Source: Komagataeibacter melomenusus
GTDB taxonomy: Bacteria > Pseudomonadota > Alphaproteobacteria > Acetobacterales > Acetobacteraceae
DNA: 64,000 nt
Reading direction: 5' to 3'
Assembly: GCF_013155395.1 (NCBI RefSeq)
Contig: NZ_JABJWC010000004.1
Span: 62,001 to 126,000 of the forward strand
Every line of letters starts with the position of its first letter. Position 1 is the first letter of the stretch. Of this stretch, positions 9,249-20,318 are shown in pieces. The notes under the pieces were generated by a model. That model had not been told where the DNA came from. It worked only from the letters and a program-made list of their open reading frames with translations, and did no database searches. A program made the position numbers and the translations under genes.

Positions 9249-10137
9249 TTTGCCCCCTGCTGAACAACAGATATGAACCCGGTCGCCAACATTTTTCTGT
9301 GACCCGGATATCTAGAATTTTTATATAAATCGAAGAAAAACCTGATAATGGCGACAAAGGGCTATTTATCGGCCCAATATCCGTCACTTTCAGTGCTCTG
9401 GATGGGAAAATTCCTTATTTAAGGGTGTGTCGAACATTATATGTGCAATCCGTATTGCAGATATAAGTAACCAGATTCGTCATGTCATAAGAACGGCGCG
9501 CCTGATTGAATCGACTCCATGAGCATATTTTATGTTTACATATGTTATATCCGTAAATTCTAAAAAACATTCGAATCTGGCTCCCGGTTATTTCTTAAAT
9601 TATGCGATCTTGCACATATTTTTGTGTACAGGAGCGATATCCGGGCCTGTTCCATGGTGTCCGGCCCAGCCTGTACGCGCCTGTGTTTTCCCCTTCGGCT
9701 TCTTGCTGGAAATGGCCGGAAACAGCTAATTTTTACGGATTGACGCATATTGTCACATTCCCATAACAGCATATAAAAAATGTATGACCATGCGCGGAAA
9801 GAATAAATGCGTATCAAGAACTCGTGAATGAGCAAGGCTGGCATTAGGGCAGGATTGGGACTTCAATGCAGGAACTGCCGCGCCGGACATGACGGCCTGT
9901 TCCATGTGAATGAACCGCAGGACTGAATCAATTACATCCAGCCCCCGGGTTATATTGGAAAGATGTCAGCGCATCAGTCCCTGGACTGTCACGGATGGCA
10001 GCAGGGTAATGGATCTCGGCACAGATATGTGACGTACGTGACATGCGGGCATGACAGGATGAAAGCCGTCCCTTCATGCAGTTTCATGTAACGCCCGGAA
10101 CTCACAGGGCTGGCCGTGACAATGGAGGACGGTTTTC
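9249..10137. other. Long AT-rich gap, no gene seen
   Basis: Nearly 0.9 kb between the sugar porter and transketolase genes. Short open frames on both strands (up to 94 codons) have no ribosome sites or recognisable motifs and irregular composition, so I call none of them. The right end must hold the tkt promoter; GGAGG at 10124-10128 is the tkt ribosome binding site. Confidence 0.5.
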
Positions 10138-12258
10138 ATGCGTTCATTATTTCCCTGTCCCGTATGGGCACCTGATGGTGCTGGCACTGCACCGGTGGAT
10201 ATTGATACCCTGTGCATCAATACAATCCGCACACTGGCTATGGATGCGGTGCAGAAAGCCAATTCCGGCCACCCGGGCACGCCCATGGCGCTGGCCCCGC
10301 CAGCCTATGCATTGTGGCGCGAGGTCCTGGACTATGATCCCGCCAACCCCCTGTGGCCCAACCGCGACCGCTTCGTGCTGTCGATCGGTCATGCCTCCAT
10401 GTTGCTGTATGCGCTGATCTACCTTGCCGGTATCCGTGATGTGAAAGACGGGCGCGTTCTGGCGGACCAGCCATCGCTGCGCCTTGCGGATATCGAGCAG
10501 TTCCGCCAGCTCAATTCCCGCACGCCGGGCCACCCGGAATACGGCCACACCGCAGGTGTCGAGACCACGACCGGCCCGCTGGGGCAGGGGTGTGGCAATT
10601 CCGTCGGCATGGCCATTGCCCAGAAATGGCTGGCCGCGCATTTCAACAAGCCCGGTTTCGACCTGTTCACCTATCACACCTACACATTCTGCGGTGATGG
10701 CGACAACATGGAAGGTGTGTCGAGCGAGGCCGCATCCATCGCGGGCCACCTCAAGCTGGGTAACCTGACATGGATCTATGACAGCAATCATATTTCCATC
10801 GAGGGCAATACCCGCATCGCCTTTACCGAAAGCGTGCATAAACGCTTCGAGGCCTATGGCTGGCATGTGCTGGAACTCAAGGATGCGAACGATACGGGTG
10901 ATTTCCGCCGCCTGCTCGCCCAGGCGAAGGCGGAAACATCCCGCCCGACGCTGATCATCGTGCATTCCATCATCGGCTGGGGTTCGCCGCACAAGGCGGG
11001 CACGGCAGCAGCGCATGGCGCGCCCCTGGGTGTGGAAGAAATACGCGAAACCAAGAAATTCTACGGCTGGCCGGAAGACAGAAGCTTCTATGTGCCCGAA
11101 GGCGTGCCGGAGCACTTCCGGCAAGGCATCGCCACGCGCGGGGCCGCGGCGAGCAAGGCCTGGTACGACCTGCTGGCCCGTTACCGCACGGCCCACCCCG
11201 ACCTTGCGGCCGAACTTGACCTGATCCTGGCCGGAAAGCTGCCTGAAGGCTGGGACCGCCAGATCAGCGATTTTCCGACCGATGAGAAGGGGCTTGCCTC
11301 CCGCGCCAGTTCCGCGACCGTGCTCAATCAGGTGGCTGCCTGCTACCCGTGGATGATCGGCGGATCAGCCGACCTTTCGCCTTCTACCAAGACCCACCTG
11401 ACATTTGATGGCGCCGGTGATTTCCAGCCGCCGCAATGGGGCGGCACCTATGGCGGGCGTAACCTGCATTTCGGCGTGCGCGAACATGCCATGGGGTCGA
11501 TCTGCAACGGACTGGCGCTGTCCTGCCTGCGGCCCTACTGCTCCGGCTTCTTCATCTTTTCCGATTACATGAAGCCACCCATCCGCCTTGCAGCACTCAT
11601 GAAACTGCCGGTGCTGTATATCTTCACCCATGATTCCATCGGGGTGGGGGAGGACGGGCCGACCCACCAGCCGGTCGAACAACTGGCCCAGATTCGCGCC
11701 ACGCCGGGCGTAACCCTGATCCGCCCGGCAGACGCCAATGAGGTGGCCGAAGCCTGGCGCACCCTTGTTCCGCTGGTTGATCGCCCCACCGTCCTGGTGC
11801 TGACCCGCCAGAACCTGCCCACCATCTGCCGCAAGACCTATGCCCCGGCCACCGGCCTGGCAAAGGGCGCCTACGTGCTGGCCGACAGCAGCCCCGGCAC
11901 GCCTGATGTCATCCTCATGGCAACGGGCAGCGAAGTCGGGCTGATCGTGAAAGCTTTCGGGCAACTCAAGGCCGAAGGGGTCCGGGTCCGTATCGTCTCC
12001 ATGCCGTCATGGGATCTGTTCGAGGCCCAGCCCCAGTCCTACCGCGACAGCGTGCTGCCGCCCGATGTCACCGCCCGCGTGGCAGTGGAACAGGCCGCCC
12101 GCCTAGGGTGGGAACGCTATGTCGGCCTGCAGGGGGCGACCATCGTCATGCATGGCTTTGGCGCGTCCGCCCCGGCGGGTGAACTGGAGGTCAAATTCGG
12201 GTTCACGGTGGACGCCGTCCTGACCGAAGCCCGCCAGCAGCTTGCCGCCCGGCGCTGA
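10138..12258 (+). CDS. tkt: Transketolase
   Basis: Thiamine-diphosphate enzyme transferring two-carbon ketol units in the non-oxidative pentose phosphate pathway. The 706-residue chain shows the substrate segment SGHPGTPMALAP near 42-53, the ThDP/metal motif GDGDNMEG near 185-192, a middle pyrimidine-binding domain with HDSIGVGEDGPTHQP, and the GFGASAPAGEL C-terminal segment. The first ~20 residues (MRSLFPCPVWAPDGAG) are an unconserved extension, but GGAGG nine bases before the ATG supports this start. It opens the pentose phosphate block, 79 bases before tal-pgi, and probably shares its transcript. Confidence 0.96.
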   Translation: MRSLFPCPVWAPDGAGTAPVDIDTLCINTIRTLAMDAVQKANSGHPGTPMALAPPAYALWREVLDYDPANPLWPNRDRFVLSIGHASMLLYALIYLAGIRDVKDGRVLADQPSLRLADIEQFRQLNSRTPGHPEYGHTAGVETTTGPLGQGCGNSVGMAIAQKWLAAHFNKPGFDLFTYHTYTFCGDGDNMEGVSSEAASIAGHLKLGNLTWIYDSNHISIEGNTRIAFTESVHKRFEAYGWHVLELKDANDTGDFRRLLAQAKAETSRPTLIIVHSIIGWGSPHKAGTAAAHGAPLGVEEIRETKKFYGWPEDRSFYVPEGVPEHFRQGIATRGAAASKAWYDLLARYRTAHPDLAAELDLILAGKLPEGWDRQISDFPTDEKGLASRASSATVLNQVAACYPWMIGGSADLSPSTKTHLTFDGAGDFQPPQWGGTYGGRNLHFGVREHAMGSICNGLALSCLRPYCSGFFIFSDYMKPPIRLAALMKLPVLYIFTHDSIGVGEDGPTHQPVEQLAQIRATPGVTLIRPADANEVAEAWRTLVPLVDRPTVLVLTRQNLPTICRKTYAPATGLAKGAYVLADSSPGTPDVILMATGSEVGLIVKAFGQLKAEGVRVRIVSMPSWDLFEAQPQSYRDSVLPPDVTARVAVEQAARLGWERYVGLQGATIVMHGFGASAPAGELEVKFGFTVDAVLTEARQQLAARR

Positions 12259-12337
12259 CCGCCCGCCCAACCATAATTGCGACAGCACAGCCACCACGCG
12301 CCGGGTGGCTGCCAGCAACACATGAAGGAAACATACC

Positions 12338-15202
12338 ATGACCGCGTATGACGCTGGCAGCAGCGATGCCGCCAATCCGCTGAAACAGATGGCCCGGCTG
12401 GGTCAGTCTCCCTGGCTGGACTTCATCCAGCGCGCCTATACCGAAAGCGGCAGGCTGAAGAAGCTGGTGGAGGAAGACGGGCTGAAGGGCGTTACCTCCA
12501 ACCCCTCGATCTTCCAGAAAGCCATGGGCCATGGCACCGATTATGATCCGCAGATCCGCCAGATCCTTGCGCACCAGATCGTGGATGCCGGAACGCTGTA
12601 TGAAACCCTGGCGATCCATGACATCCGTGCGGCGGCAAAGGTGCTGCACCCGGTCTATGAACAGACCGCGAAGGTGGATGGCTATGTCAGCCTCGAGGTC
12701 TCGCCCTATCTGGCGCGTGATACCGATGCCACCATCGCCGAAGCACGGCGGCTGTGGCTTGCGGTAGGGGCGCCCAACCTCATGATCAAGATACCCGGCA
12801 CGGATGAAGGCGCGCCCGCCGTACAGGCCGCCATTGCCGCAGGGATCAATGTCAACGTCACATTGCTGTTCTCGCTCAATGCATACAGGAAAGTGGTGGA
12901 AGCCCATATCGCCGGGCTGGAGGCGCGCCTGAGCCGTGGCGAAAGTGTTGCGGGGATCGCAAGTGTCGCCTCCTTCTTCGTCAGCCGCATCGACGTGAAG
13001 ATCGATAAGGAAATCGATGACCGTATCGCGGCAGGCGACACGGATGCCACGGCCCTGAAGGCCCTGCGCGGCAAGGTCGCCATCGCCAACGCCAAGCTGG
13101 CCTATGAATACTGGCAGGGCGTGGTAAAAAGCCCGCGCTGGCAGAAACTGGCGCAGGCCGGTGCCATGCCCCAGCGCCTGCTATGGGCCAGCACCAGCAC
13201 GAAGGACAAGTCTTTCAGTGATGTGCTGTATGTGGACGGCCTGATCGGCCCGGAAACCGTCAACACCATCCCGCCTGCCACCTTTGATGACTTCCGCGAT
13301 CACGGCAAGGTTGCACCGACACTGACACAGAACCTCGCGGGCGCCCACGCGGTGATCAGCGAAGCCCGGCGCCTTGGCCTTGATCTGGATGGGGTGACCC
13401 GGAGCCTTGTGGAGGAAGGGGTGCGCGGCTTTGAGGAGGCCTTCGATGCCCTGCTAGGCGCGATTGCCGCCAAGCAGGCGGCGTTCCTGGGCCACAAGCT
13501 CACCACCACCACGCTCAACCTGCCTGCCGGGCTTGATACGGCGGTCAGGACCGAATTGGAAACATGGCGCATGCAGGGTAACGTCCGCCGCCTGTGGAGC
13601 CGGGACGCCACGCTGTGGACAGGCCGTGACGAGGCAGGCTGGCTGAAATGGCTCAGCATTGTCGATGACCAGTTGCTGGATCTGGCAAAGTTCGAGGAAT
13701 TCCAGGCCGAAGTGAAGGCGCGCGGCTTCCGTGACGCGTTGCTGCTGGGCATGGGTGGATCGAGCCTCGGGCCGGAAGTCCTGTCGGTAACGTTCGGCAA
13801 ACATGAAGGCTTCCCGCGCCTGTATGTGCTCGACAGCACTGACCCGCAGCAGATCAGGGATTTTCAGGACAGGATCGACATCAGCAGGACGCTGTTCATC
13901 GTCTCGTCCAAGTCCGGGGGCACGCTGGAGCCCAACATCCTCAAGGCCTATTTCTTCGATCAGGCGAAAAAGGTGCTGGGTGACAGGGCGGGCGCGCACT
14001 TCATCACCGTGACCGACCCGGGTTCGCACATGGAGGACGTGGCGAAGAAGGATCAGTTCTGGAAAATCTTCTATGGTAACAAACAGATCGGTGGCCGCTA
14101 TTCCGTGCTGTCCGATTTCGGCATGGTGCCTGCGGCCATCGCGGGCCTGCCGCTGAAGCGGCTGCTGGACTCTGCCCTGCGGGGTGAAAAATCCTGCGCC
14201 GCCTCCGTGCCGCCCGCGCAGAATCCCGGCGTGGTGCTGGGTGCCGTGCTTGGCGTGGCGGCGCGCGACTTTGGCCGCGACAAGGTCACCATCATCGCCT
14301 CGCCCGGCATATACGACATGGGTGCCTGGCTGGAACAGCTTTTGGCGGAATCAACGGGCAAGGATGGCCGTGGCCTGATCCCCATTGATGGCGAAACCGC
14401 TGGCCCCGCATCCGTTTATGGCAAGGACCGCGTGTTCATCTACCTGCGCCTGAGCGAAAAACCGTGCGAGAAGCAGGATGCCGCGTTCAAGGCACTGTCT
14501 GCTGCGGGTGAGCCGGTCGTCACCATCGAACTGCATGACCGCTACCAGATTGCCGAGGAATTCTTCCGCTGGGAATTCGCCACCGCCGTCGCCGGTTCGA
14601 TCATCGGCATCAACGCCTTCAACCAGCCTGATGTCGAGGCCTCGAAGATCGAGACCAAAAAGATCACGACCGCCTATAACGAAACCGGCAGGCTGCCGCC
14701 CTACGAGCCGTTTGCCAAGGATGGCACGTTTGCCTTCTACGCCGACCCCAAAAATGCAGCCGCCCTCAAGGGCGACACGGCGGAAGCGATCCTGAAGGCC
14801 CATTTCGCCCGGGGCAGGGCAGGCGATTATGTCGCCCTGCTGGCCTATATCGACCGTGACACCGCCACGCGTGAATGGCTGCAGCAGGTACGGCTGTCGG
14901 TGCGTGATGGGCTGAAACTGGCCACGGCTGCCGAATTCGGGCCGCGTTTCCAGCATTCCACCGGGCAGGCCTACAAGGGTGGCCCCAACACGGGCGTGTT
15001 CGTGCAGATCACGTGTGATGACGCCGTAAACCTGCCGGTGCCGGGGGAGAAATATACCTTCAGCATCGTGAAGGAAGCACAGGCCCGTGGGGACCTTGAA
15101 GTACTGGGCGAACGCGGCCGTCGCGCCCTGCGCGTGCATATCCACGGTGACCTGAAATCCGGGCTTGAAAAACTGGCACAGGCCATCAGGGCCGCCGTCT
15201 GA
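12338..15202 (+). CDS. Bifunctional transaldolase / glucose-6-phosphate isomerase
   Basis: Fusion of two enzymes that feed and drain the pentose phosphate pathway. Residues about 1-370 are a transaldolase: [15 protein letters not shown] substrate region, Schiff-base lysine K151 in [11 protein letters not shown], and [10 protein letters not shown] near the end of the barrel. Residues about 400-954 are a phosphoglucose isomerase: [14 protein letters not shown] near 469, [11 protein letters not shown], the [15 protein letters not shown] signature near 584, and a C-terminal helical end. The fusion has no stop or frameshift and no obvious linker repeat. Such Tal-Pgi fusions are known in acetic acid bacteria and some other bacteria. 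A rho-independent terminator follows. Confidence 0.95.
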   Translation: MTAYDAGSSDAANPLKQMARLGQSPWLDFIQRAYTESGRLKKLVEEDGLKGVTSNPSIFQKAMGHGTDYDPQIRQILAHQIVDAGTLYETLAIHDIRAAAKVLHPVYEQTAKVDGYVSLEVSPYLARDTDATIAEARRLWLAVGAPNLMIKIPGTDEGAPAVQAAIAAGINVNVTLLFSLNAYRKVVEAHIAGLEARLSRGESVAGIASVASFFVSRIDVKIDKEIDDRIAAGDTDATALKALRGKVAIANAKLAYEYWQGVVKSPRWQKLAQAGAMPQRLLWASTSTKDKSFSDVLYVDGLIGPETVNTIPPATFDDFRDHGKVAPTLTQNLAGAHAVISEARRLGLDLDGVTRSLVEEGVRGFEEAFDALLGAIAAKQAAFLGHKLTTTTLNLPAGLDTAVRTELETWRMQGNVRRLWSRDATLWTGRDEAGWLKWLSIVDDQLLDLAKFEEFQAEVKARGFRDALLLGMGGSSLGPEVLSVTFGKHEGFPRLYVLDSTDPQQIRDFQDRIDISRTLFIVSSKSGGTLEPNILKAYFFDQAKKVLGDRAGAHFITVTDPGSHMEDVAKKDQFWKIFYGNKQIGGRYSVLSDFGMVPAAIAGLPLKRLLDSALRGEKSCAASVPPAQNPGVVLGAVLGVAARDFGRDKVTIIASPGIYDMGAWLEQLLAESTGKDGRGLIPIDGETAGPASVYGKDRVFIYLRLSEKPCEKQDAAFKALSAAGEPVVTIELHDRYQIAEEFFRWEFATAVAGSIIGINAFNQPDVEASKIETKKITTAYNETGRLPPYEPFAKDGTFAFYADPKNAAALKGDTAEAILKAHFARGRAGDYVALLAYIDRDTATREWLQQVRLSVRDGLKLATAAEFGPRFQHSTGQAYKGGPNTGVFVQITCDDAVNLPVPGEKYTFSIVKEAQARGDLEVLGERGRRALRVHIHGDLKSGLEKLAQAIRAAV

Positions 15203-15218
15203 TCGCGCGGCGAAACAG

Positions 15219-15258
15219 CCCCGCCATGAACAGTAGAAATGGCGGGGTCTCTTTTTTT
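15219..15258 (+). terminator. Rho-independent terminator after tal-pgi
   Basis: Stem CCCCGCCAT pairing with ATGGCGGGG around an 11-base loop, then TCTC and seven T. It separates tkt/tal-pgi from gnd and the genes after it, so these are either two transcripts or one with partial read-through. Confidence 0.85.
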
Positions 15259-15318
15259 CATCCGTCCGAACAGGGGCTGAAGCGCAGGGCATGTCCCTGC
15301 CATGGGAGCAGTAGAATC

Positions 15319-16320
15319 ATGCAGATCGGTATAGTGGGCCTGGGCAAGATGGGGGGCAACATTGCCATCCGCCTGACACGTCACGGGCACGATGTGGTGC
15401 TTTATGATCGCACGCCCGCCGTGATCTCCAGGGTCGCGGAACGGGCCGAGGCCGGAAAGACCATCGCGTCATCCGGGTTGAAGGACATGGTGGCGAAGCT
15501 GACCGCCGCGCGGCGGATCATCTGGCTCATGCTGCCCGCAGGCGAGGTTACCGAAGCAGCCGTCACGGAACTCGGCGGCCTGTTGGGCAAGGGGGATATC
15601 CTGATCGATGGCGGCAATTCCTTCTACAAGGACGATATCCGCCGTGCCGCCGAACTGGCGAAAAAGGGCATTCACTACATTGATGTCGGTACCTCGGGCG
15701 GCGTGTGGGGGCTGGAGCGCGGCTATTGCATGATGTACGGCGGCACGAAGGATGCCACCGACCATATCGACCCCATCCTGTCCGCCCTTGCACCCGGAAT
15801 TGGCGATATCCCCCGCACGCCGAACCGTGACAGACCCGGTTTCGACCCGCGCGCCGAACAGGGCTACCTGCATTGCGGGCCTGCGGGGTCCGGCCATTTT
15901 GTCAAAATGGTCCATAACGGCATCGAATACGGCATCATGCAGGCCTTTGCCGAGGGCTTCCATGTCATGAAGTCCAAGAACGCGCCCGACCTGCCGGAAA
16001 ACCAGCGCTTCGACCTGAACATGGCCGATATTGCCGAGGTCTGGCGACGCGGCAGCGTGGTCTCGTCGTGGCTGCTCGACCTCTCGGCGCGCGCGCTGGC
16101 GGCCAACCCGGACCTGTCCAATTACAAGGGCGACGTGGCGGATTCCGGCGAAGGCCGCTGGACCATCGAGGCCGCGATCGAGGAAGCCGTACCCGTTCCG
16201 GTGATGACGGAAGCCCTGTTCACGCGTTTCCGCTCGCGCACCGGCAACAACTTTGCCGAGAAGATGCTGTCTGCCATGCGTTTCGGCTTTGGTGGCCATA
16301 TCGAGGGCACGAACACCTGA
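15319..16320 (+). CDS. gnd: 6-phosphogluconate dehydrogenase (decarboxylating), short type
   Basis: Oxidatively decarboxylates 6-phosphogluconate to ribulose 5-phosphate. The N-terminal Rossmann motif is [25 protein letters not shown] is the substrate-binding segment, and K196/N200 in HFVKMVHNG are the catalytic pair. At 333 residues it is the short (YqeC/Gnd-like) class, not the 470-residue E. coli type; short enzymes including the Gluconobacter one often prefer NAD. The start is MQIGIV with GGGAG upstream; a longer frame from 15226 runs through the terminator and is rejected. zwf follows after 107 bases. Confidence 0.94.
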   Translation: MQIGIVGLGKMGGNIAIRLTRHGHDVVLYDRTPAVISRVAERAEAGKTIASSGLKDMVAKLTAARRIIWLMLPAGEVTEAAVTELGGLLGKGDILIDGGNSFYKDDIRRAAELAKKGIHYIDVGTSGGVWGLERGYCMMYGGTKDATDHIDPILSALAPGIGDIPRTPNRDRPGFDPRAEQGYLHCGPAGSGHFVKMVHNGIEYGIMQAFAEGFHVMKSKNAPDLPENQRFDLNMADIAEVWRRGSVVSSWLLDLSARALAANPDLSNYKGDVADSGEGRWTIEAAIEEAVPVPVMTEALFTRFRSRTGNNFAEKMLSAMRFGFGGHIEGTNT

Positions 16321-16427
16321 TGGCGCGCGCCTGATAACCCACCCGGCAGGCCAGACCACGGTGGCAGCATAACGACCACGGGCGGCCTTGTCGGGTTTTA
16401 ACGCCAAGAAGTCCAGGGAGAAGCAAG

Positions 16428-17960
16428 ATGGAGAGCATTGTCGCATCCGCATCCTCGCAGATTGATGACACGCAGCATGAAAACGTGCCGCGTCGCGGGC
16501 CACCGGGGGTATTTGTCATATTTGGCGGGGGCGGGGACCTGACGCATCGCCTTTTGGTCCCGGCACTCTACAACCTGGCCAGCGCGGGGCTGCTGGACAG
16601 CCATTTCTCCATCATTGTGGTGGACCGGGCCGATGTCCCGGCAGCCGAACTGCGCCAGAGCTTTCATGCATCGCTGGAAAATTTCGTAACCAGTCGCGGG
16701 ACCGAGGCCGTCAGCCTGCATGATGATGTGTGGAAGCGCCTGGCCTCCAGCATCGACTATGTGCGCGGCTCGTTTGAGGAGACGGCCACATACGATACCC
16801 TTGCCCGGAAAATCGGTAACCAGAACTGCATTTTCTACCTTGCGGTGGCCGCCCGTTTCTTTGGCACGATCGTGGACCAGCTTGGCGTATCGGGCCTTGC
16901 GCAGGAAAGCGGGAAGAACTTCCGCCGGGTCATCATCGAAAAGCCCTTCGGCAGCGACCTTGCTTCCGCCATTGCGCTGAACGGGCGGCTGCTGCGCACG
17001 CTGGATGAAAGCCAGATTTACCGCATCGACCATTATCTGGGCAAGGAGACGGTGCAGAACATCCTGGCCCTGCGCTTCTCCAACGGGTTTTTCGAGCCTT
17101 TGTGGAACCGCGACAATATCGACCATATACAGATCACGGCTGCCGAGACGGTAGGCGTGGAACAGCGCGCCCGGTTTTATGAAAGCACGGGAGCCGTGCG
17201 CGACATGGTGCCCAACCATGTCATGCAGCTCCTGGCCATGACGGCGATGGAAGCGCCCATTTCGTTCGATGCCGATGCGGTGCGGGATGAAAAGACCAAG
17301 GTGCTCAAGGCCATCCATGCCGTGCAGCATCATGACGTGGTGCGCGGCCAGTACGCGGCAGGCACCATCAAGGGGCAGCCCGTTGCAGGCTATCGTGACG
17401 AACCGGGCGTGGACCCGCATTCCCATACCGAAACCTATGTTGCGATGAAGCTCATGATCGATAACTGGCGCTGGGCGGGGGTGCCGTTCTATGTGCGCAC
17501 CGGCAAGCGACTGGCCGCGCGCAAGACGGAAATCGCAGTGCATTTCAAGTCAGCACCCTACGCGCTGTTCCGTGATACGCCGGTGGACAGGCTGACCCCC
17601 AATATCATGCTTTTGCATATCCAGCCGACCGAAGGGGTGACACTGCAGTTTTCCGCCAAGATTCCCGGCCCTACGGTGCATCTGGGTGGGGTGCGCATGA
17701 AGTTCGACTATTCCGAATGGTTCCATGAGGGGCCAAGCACCGGCTACGAGACGCTGCTGTATGACTGCATGATAGGCGATGCGACCCTGTTCCAGCGCGC
17801 GGACAATATCGAGGCCGGATGGCGCGTGGTCCAGCCCGTGCTGGACTGGATGCACGCCCCCGCGGGACTGGATTTCTATGCCGCTGGCAGCGAGGGGCCA
17901 AAGGCTGCCGATGACCTGCTGGCCCGCGACCACCGGCACTGGCTGAAAATCGGGTCCTGA
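16428..17960 (+). CDS. zwf: Glucose-6-phosphate 1-dehydrogenase
   Basis: First enzyme of the oxidative pentose phosphate pathway, making 6-phosphogluconolactone and NAD(P)H. The coenzyme motif is [12 protein letters not shown] near residues 31-42 and the active-site motif is RIDHYLGKE at 199-207 with H202. Length is 510 residues, usual for the family. The coenzyme motif is GGGGDL, not the common GASGDL, a variant also seen in relatives. AGGGAGAAGC precedes the ATG closely. It lies directly between gnd and the HAD/pgl/rpiA genes. Confidence 0.96.
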   Translation: MESIVASASSQIDDTQHENVPRRGPPGVFVIFGGGGDLTHRLLVPALYNLASAGLLDSHFSIIVVDRADVPAAELRQSFHASLENFVTSRGTEAVSLHDDVWKRLASSIDYVRGSFEETATYDTLARKIGNQNCIFYLAVAARFFGTIVDQLGVSGLAQESGKNFRRVIIEKPFGSDLASAIALNGRLLRTLDESQIYRIDHYLGKETVQNILALRFSNGFFEPLWNRDNIDHIQITAAETVGVEQRARFYESTGAVRDMVPNHVMQLLAMTAMEAPISFDADAVRDEKTKVLKAIHAVQHHDVVRGQYAAGTIKGQPVAGYRDEPGVDPHSHTETYVAMKLMIDNWRWAGVPFYVRTGKRLAARKTEIAVHFKSAPYALFRDTPVDRLTPNIMLLHIQPTEGVTLQFSAKIPGPTVHLGGVRMKFDYSEWFHEGPSTGYETLLYDCMIGDATLFQRADNIEAGWRVVQPVLDWMHAPAGLDFYAAGSEGPKAADDLLARDHRHWLKIGS

Positions 17961-18017
17961 CGGCACCTGACGCGCACTTCAACCTGACTGACATGATATT
18001 GACAGGAGAACACGCCT

Positions 18018-18827
18018 TTGCCTGAATCCAAGATACGCCTTGTACTGGCCGATGTGGATGGCACACTGGTCACGAAGGACAAGATCCTGACCCCACGGGC
18101 CATCCGCGCGGTCGAGCGCCTGCGCGCGCGGGGCATCCTTTTTACCATTACCAGCGGCCGCCCGCCCAAGGGCATGAAGATGGTGATCGACCCGCTGAAA
18201 ATTTCGGAGCCGATCGCAGGCTTCAATGGCGGCATGATGGTCCGGCCCGATTTTACCGTGATCGAGGCCCGCACCCTGCCAGCAGAGACCGCGCGCAAGG
18301 TCATCGGCATCATCCGCGACCACAGGGCTGATCCGTGGGTGTATGACGGCAATGACTGGATCGTCTCCAGACTTGATGCCCCGCACGTGGCGCGCGAGCA
18401 GTGGACGGTCAAATTCCCGCCCGTGGTGGGTGATGTCGAGGCGAAGCTGGACCAGGTGGTCAAGATCACGGGTGTGAGCGACGACCTTGATCTGATGAAG
18501 CGCCTCGAGCACGACCTGCAGCAGGCGCTGGGCGATACGGCGTCCGCTGCCCTGTCGCAGCCCTATTATGTTGATGTGACCAACAAGGACGCCAACAAGG
18601 GCGGCGTGGTGATGGCGCTCGAACGCCTGCTGGGCATTCCCGCCAGCCAGATGGTGACCCTGGGCGACCAGCCCAATGATGTGCTGATGTTCCGCAAGAG
18701 CGGCATGTCGATCGCCATGGGGCAGGCCAGCCCCGAGGTGCAGAAGCAGGCGACTTATGTTTCCACCTCGTGCGAGGCGGAAGGATTCGCCAATGGAATC
18801 GAGAAATTCGTGCTGGGAGAAGCCTGA
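18018..18827 (+). CDS. Cof-type HAD-superfamily phosphatase
   Basis: Cytoplasmic phosphatase of the HAD family, Cof/YbiV (class IIB) type, 269 residues. Motif I is DVDGT at 12-16 with nucleophile D12, motif II is TSGRP, and motif IV is GDQPNDVLMF starting near 216; a C2-type cap lies between. These enzymes hydrolyse sugar phosphates and other phosphometabolites. The start is TTG, with AGGAG nine bases upstream; no ATG fits. It sits inside the pentose phosphate block one base before pgl, so it probably acts on a pathway sugar phosphate or damaged side product, but the substrate is not readable from sequence. Confidence 0.85.
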   Translation: MPESKIRLVLADVDGTLVTKDKILTPRAIRAVERLRARGILFTITSGRPPKGMKMVIDPLKISEPIAGFNGGMMVRPDFTVIEARTLPAETARKVIGIIRDHRADPWVYDGNDWIVSRLDAPHVAREQWTVKFPPVVGDVEAKLDQVVKITGVSDDLDLMKRLEHDLQQALGDTASAALSQPYYVDVTNKDANKGGVVMALERLLGIPASQMVTLGDQPNDVLMFRKSGMSIAMGQASPEVQKQATYVSTSCEAEGFANGIEKFVLGEA

Positions 18828-18828
18828 C

Positions 18829-19569
18829 ATGACCGCAGGACACGACGTGAAAACCGGGGCCATGGTGGTGCTGCCCGATGCCGAGGCCGTTGCCCAACAT
18901 ATGGCGAAATGGCTGACCGCACAGGCGCTGGCCAAAAAGGACGGCCCGTTCGTGCTCGCCCTGTCTGGCGGGTCAACGCCCAGGCGGCTGTACCAGATCC
19001 TGGCCTCCGCTGAATATCGCGACCGCTTCCCGTGGGCGAAGACGCAGTTCTTCTTTGGCGATGAGCGCTTCGTGCCCGAGAGCGATGCAGCCAGCAACTA
19101 CAACATGGTCGAGACCGAGATGCTGGCGCACGTAAAGGTGCCGCCCGGCAATGTGCACCCCATGCCCACCTCGGGCGACCCGGTGCAGGCGGCGGCGCAG
19201 TACCAGGCGGAACTCGCGGCGGTTTATGGCGGCAAGACGCTCGAGCCTGGTCGCCCGCTGTTTGATGTGGTGATGCTGGGGCTGGGCGATAACGGGCATA
19301 CCGCCTCGCTTTTTCCACGCCAGCCCGTGCTGGAGGAGAAAAAGCTGTGGGTCTCGACCTGCGTGCCTGATGATGCGCCCCATACCCGGCTCACGCTCAC
19401 CTATCCCGCCATCCATTCCAGCCGCCACGTGGTGTTCATGCTGGCAGGCGCTGGCAAGCACGAAGCCTTTGCCAGGGTGCGCGCGGGCGACCCGGCGGAA
19501 CCTGCCAGCCATATCACCACCGAGGGTGAACTCATCTGGCTTATGGACAAGGCGGCGGCAGGGCAATGA
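18829..19569 (+). CDS. pgl: 6-phosphogluconolactonase
   Basis: Hydrolyses 6-phosphogluconolactone, linking zwf to gnd. Family motifs are LALSGGSTPRRLYQ near the N-terminus, FFGDERFVPESDAASNY in the middle and GLGDNGHTASLFP near the active site (aspartate and histidine). At 246 residues it has the usual length. The ATG at 18829 follows the HAD stop by one base with GGGAGAAG upstream; a longer frame overlapping the HAD gene is rejected. Transcribed with zwf, HAD and rpiA. Confidence 0.95.
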   Translation: MTAGHDVKTGAMVVLPDAEAVAQHMAKWLTAQALAKKDGPFVLALSGGSTPRRLYQILASAEYRDRFPWAKTQFFFGDERFVPESDAASNYNMVETEMLAHVKVPPGNVHPMPTSGDPVQAAAQYQAELAAVYGGKTLEPGRPLFDVVMLGLGDNGHTASLFPRQPVLEEKKLWVSTCVPDDAPHTRLTLTYPAIHSSRHVVFMLAGAGKHEAFARVRAGDPAEPASHITTEGELIWLMDKAAAGQ

Positions 19570-19613
19570 GCGCGGTGGAGACAGCCAGCCAGAAGGATAG
19601 CAGGAGCCCGGAC

Positions 19614-20318
19614 ATGACAGCCCAGACAAGCGACCCGCGTGAGGAACACAAGCGCCTTGCCGCGATTGAAGCCGCCTCCATGGTCAGGGAAGGGATGGTG
19701 GTAGGCCTCGGCTCGGGCACCACCTCGGCCTACATGATTGACGAACTCGGTCGCCGCTGGGCGGAGGGGCTGCGGTTTGCCGCCATTCCCACATCCGAGC
19801 ATTCGGCCGAGCAGGCGCGCGCGCACGGGATCAAACTGGTCACGTTTGCCACCCACCCGCAGATCGATCTTGATATTGACGGAGCGGATGAAGTGGAAAT
19901 GGGCACGCTCAACCTGATAAAAGGACGGGGCGGGGCGCTGTTTCGTGAAAAGATCGTGGCTGCCGCTTCACGCCGCTTCGTGGTGGTGGTGGATGAAAGC
20001 AAGCTGGTGCCACGGCTGGGCCACCACATGCCCGTGCCGGTGGAAGTCACGACGTTCGGCTGGGAACTCACGGCCGCCCGGCTGCACGATCTGGGCGCAA
20101 GCCCCACCCTGCGGCTGGACCCGCATGGCGTACCTTTCAATACCGATGGCGGCAATCTGATACTGGACTGCAATTTTGGGGAAATAGGGGATTCCGTGGC
20201 CCTGGCACGCAAAATCCGCGCCATTGTGGGCGTGATCGAAAGCGGGTTGTTCATTGGCCGCACGTCCGAAGTGATCGTAGCAGGCAGGGATGGCCTGAAG
20301 CACCTTATGGCCCGGTAA
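19614..20318 (+). CDS. rpiA: Ribose-5-phosphate isomerase A
   Basis: Interconverts ribulose 5-phosphate and ribose 5-phosphate. RpiA motifs are GLGSGTTSAYMIDEL, the catalytic DIDGADEVE, IKGRGGALFREKI and GGNLILDC. From MTAQTSDPRE it is 234 residues, the family length, with AGGAG seven bases upstream. An in-frame ATG at 19566 overlaps the pgl stop (ATGA) and would add 16 unconserved residues, so coupled initiation there is an alternative. Last gene of the pentose phosphate block; no clear terminator follows. Confidence 0.95.
   Translation: MTAQTSDPREEHKRLAAIEAASMVREGMVVGLGSGTTSAYMIDELGRRWAEGLRFAAIPTSEHSAEQARAHGIKLVTFATHPQIDLDIDGADEVEMGTLNLIKGRGGALFREKIVAAASRRFVVVVDESKLVPRLGHHMPVPVEVTTFGWELTAARLHDLGASPTLRLDPHGVPFNTDGGNLILDCNFGEIGDSVALARKIRAIVGVIESGLFIGRTSEVIVAGRDGLKHLMAR

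Noticed and set aside
9560-9844. 94-codon minus-strand frame in the gap before tkt
   Set aside because: No ribosome site, no homology pattern, and composition unlike the neighbouring genes.
10042-10060. ACGTACGT-centred symmetry before tkt as another copy of the urea motif
   Set aside because: Half-sites are adjacent instead of four bases apart, and the gene is unrelated; probably chance.
10147-11196. 349-codon minus-strand frame
   Set aside because: Antisense to transketolase; composition typical of a shadow frame.
16398-17543. 381-codon minus-strand frame
   Set aside because: Antisense to zwf, which carries the full glucose-6-phosphate dehydrogenase signature.
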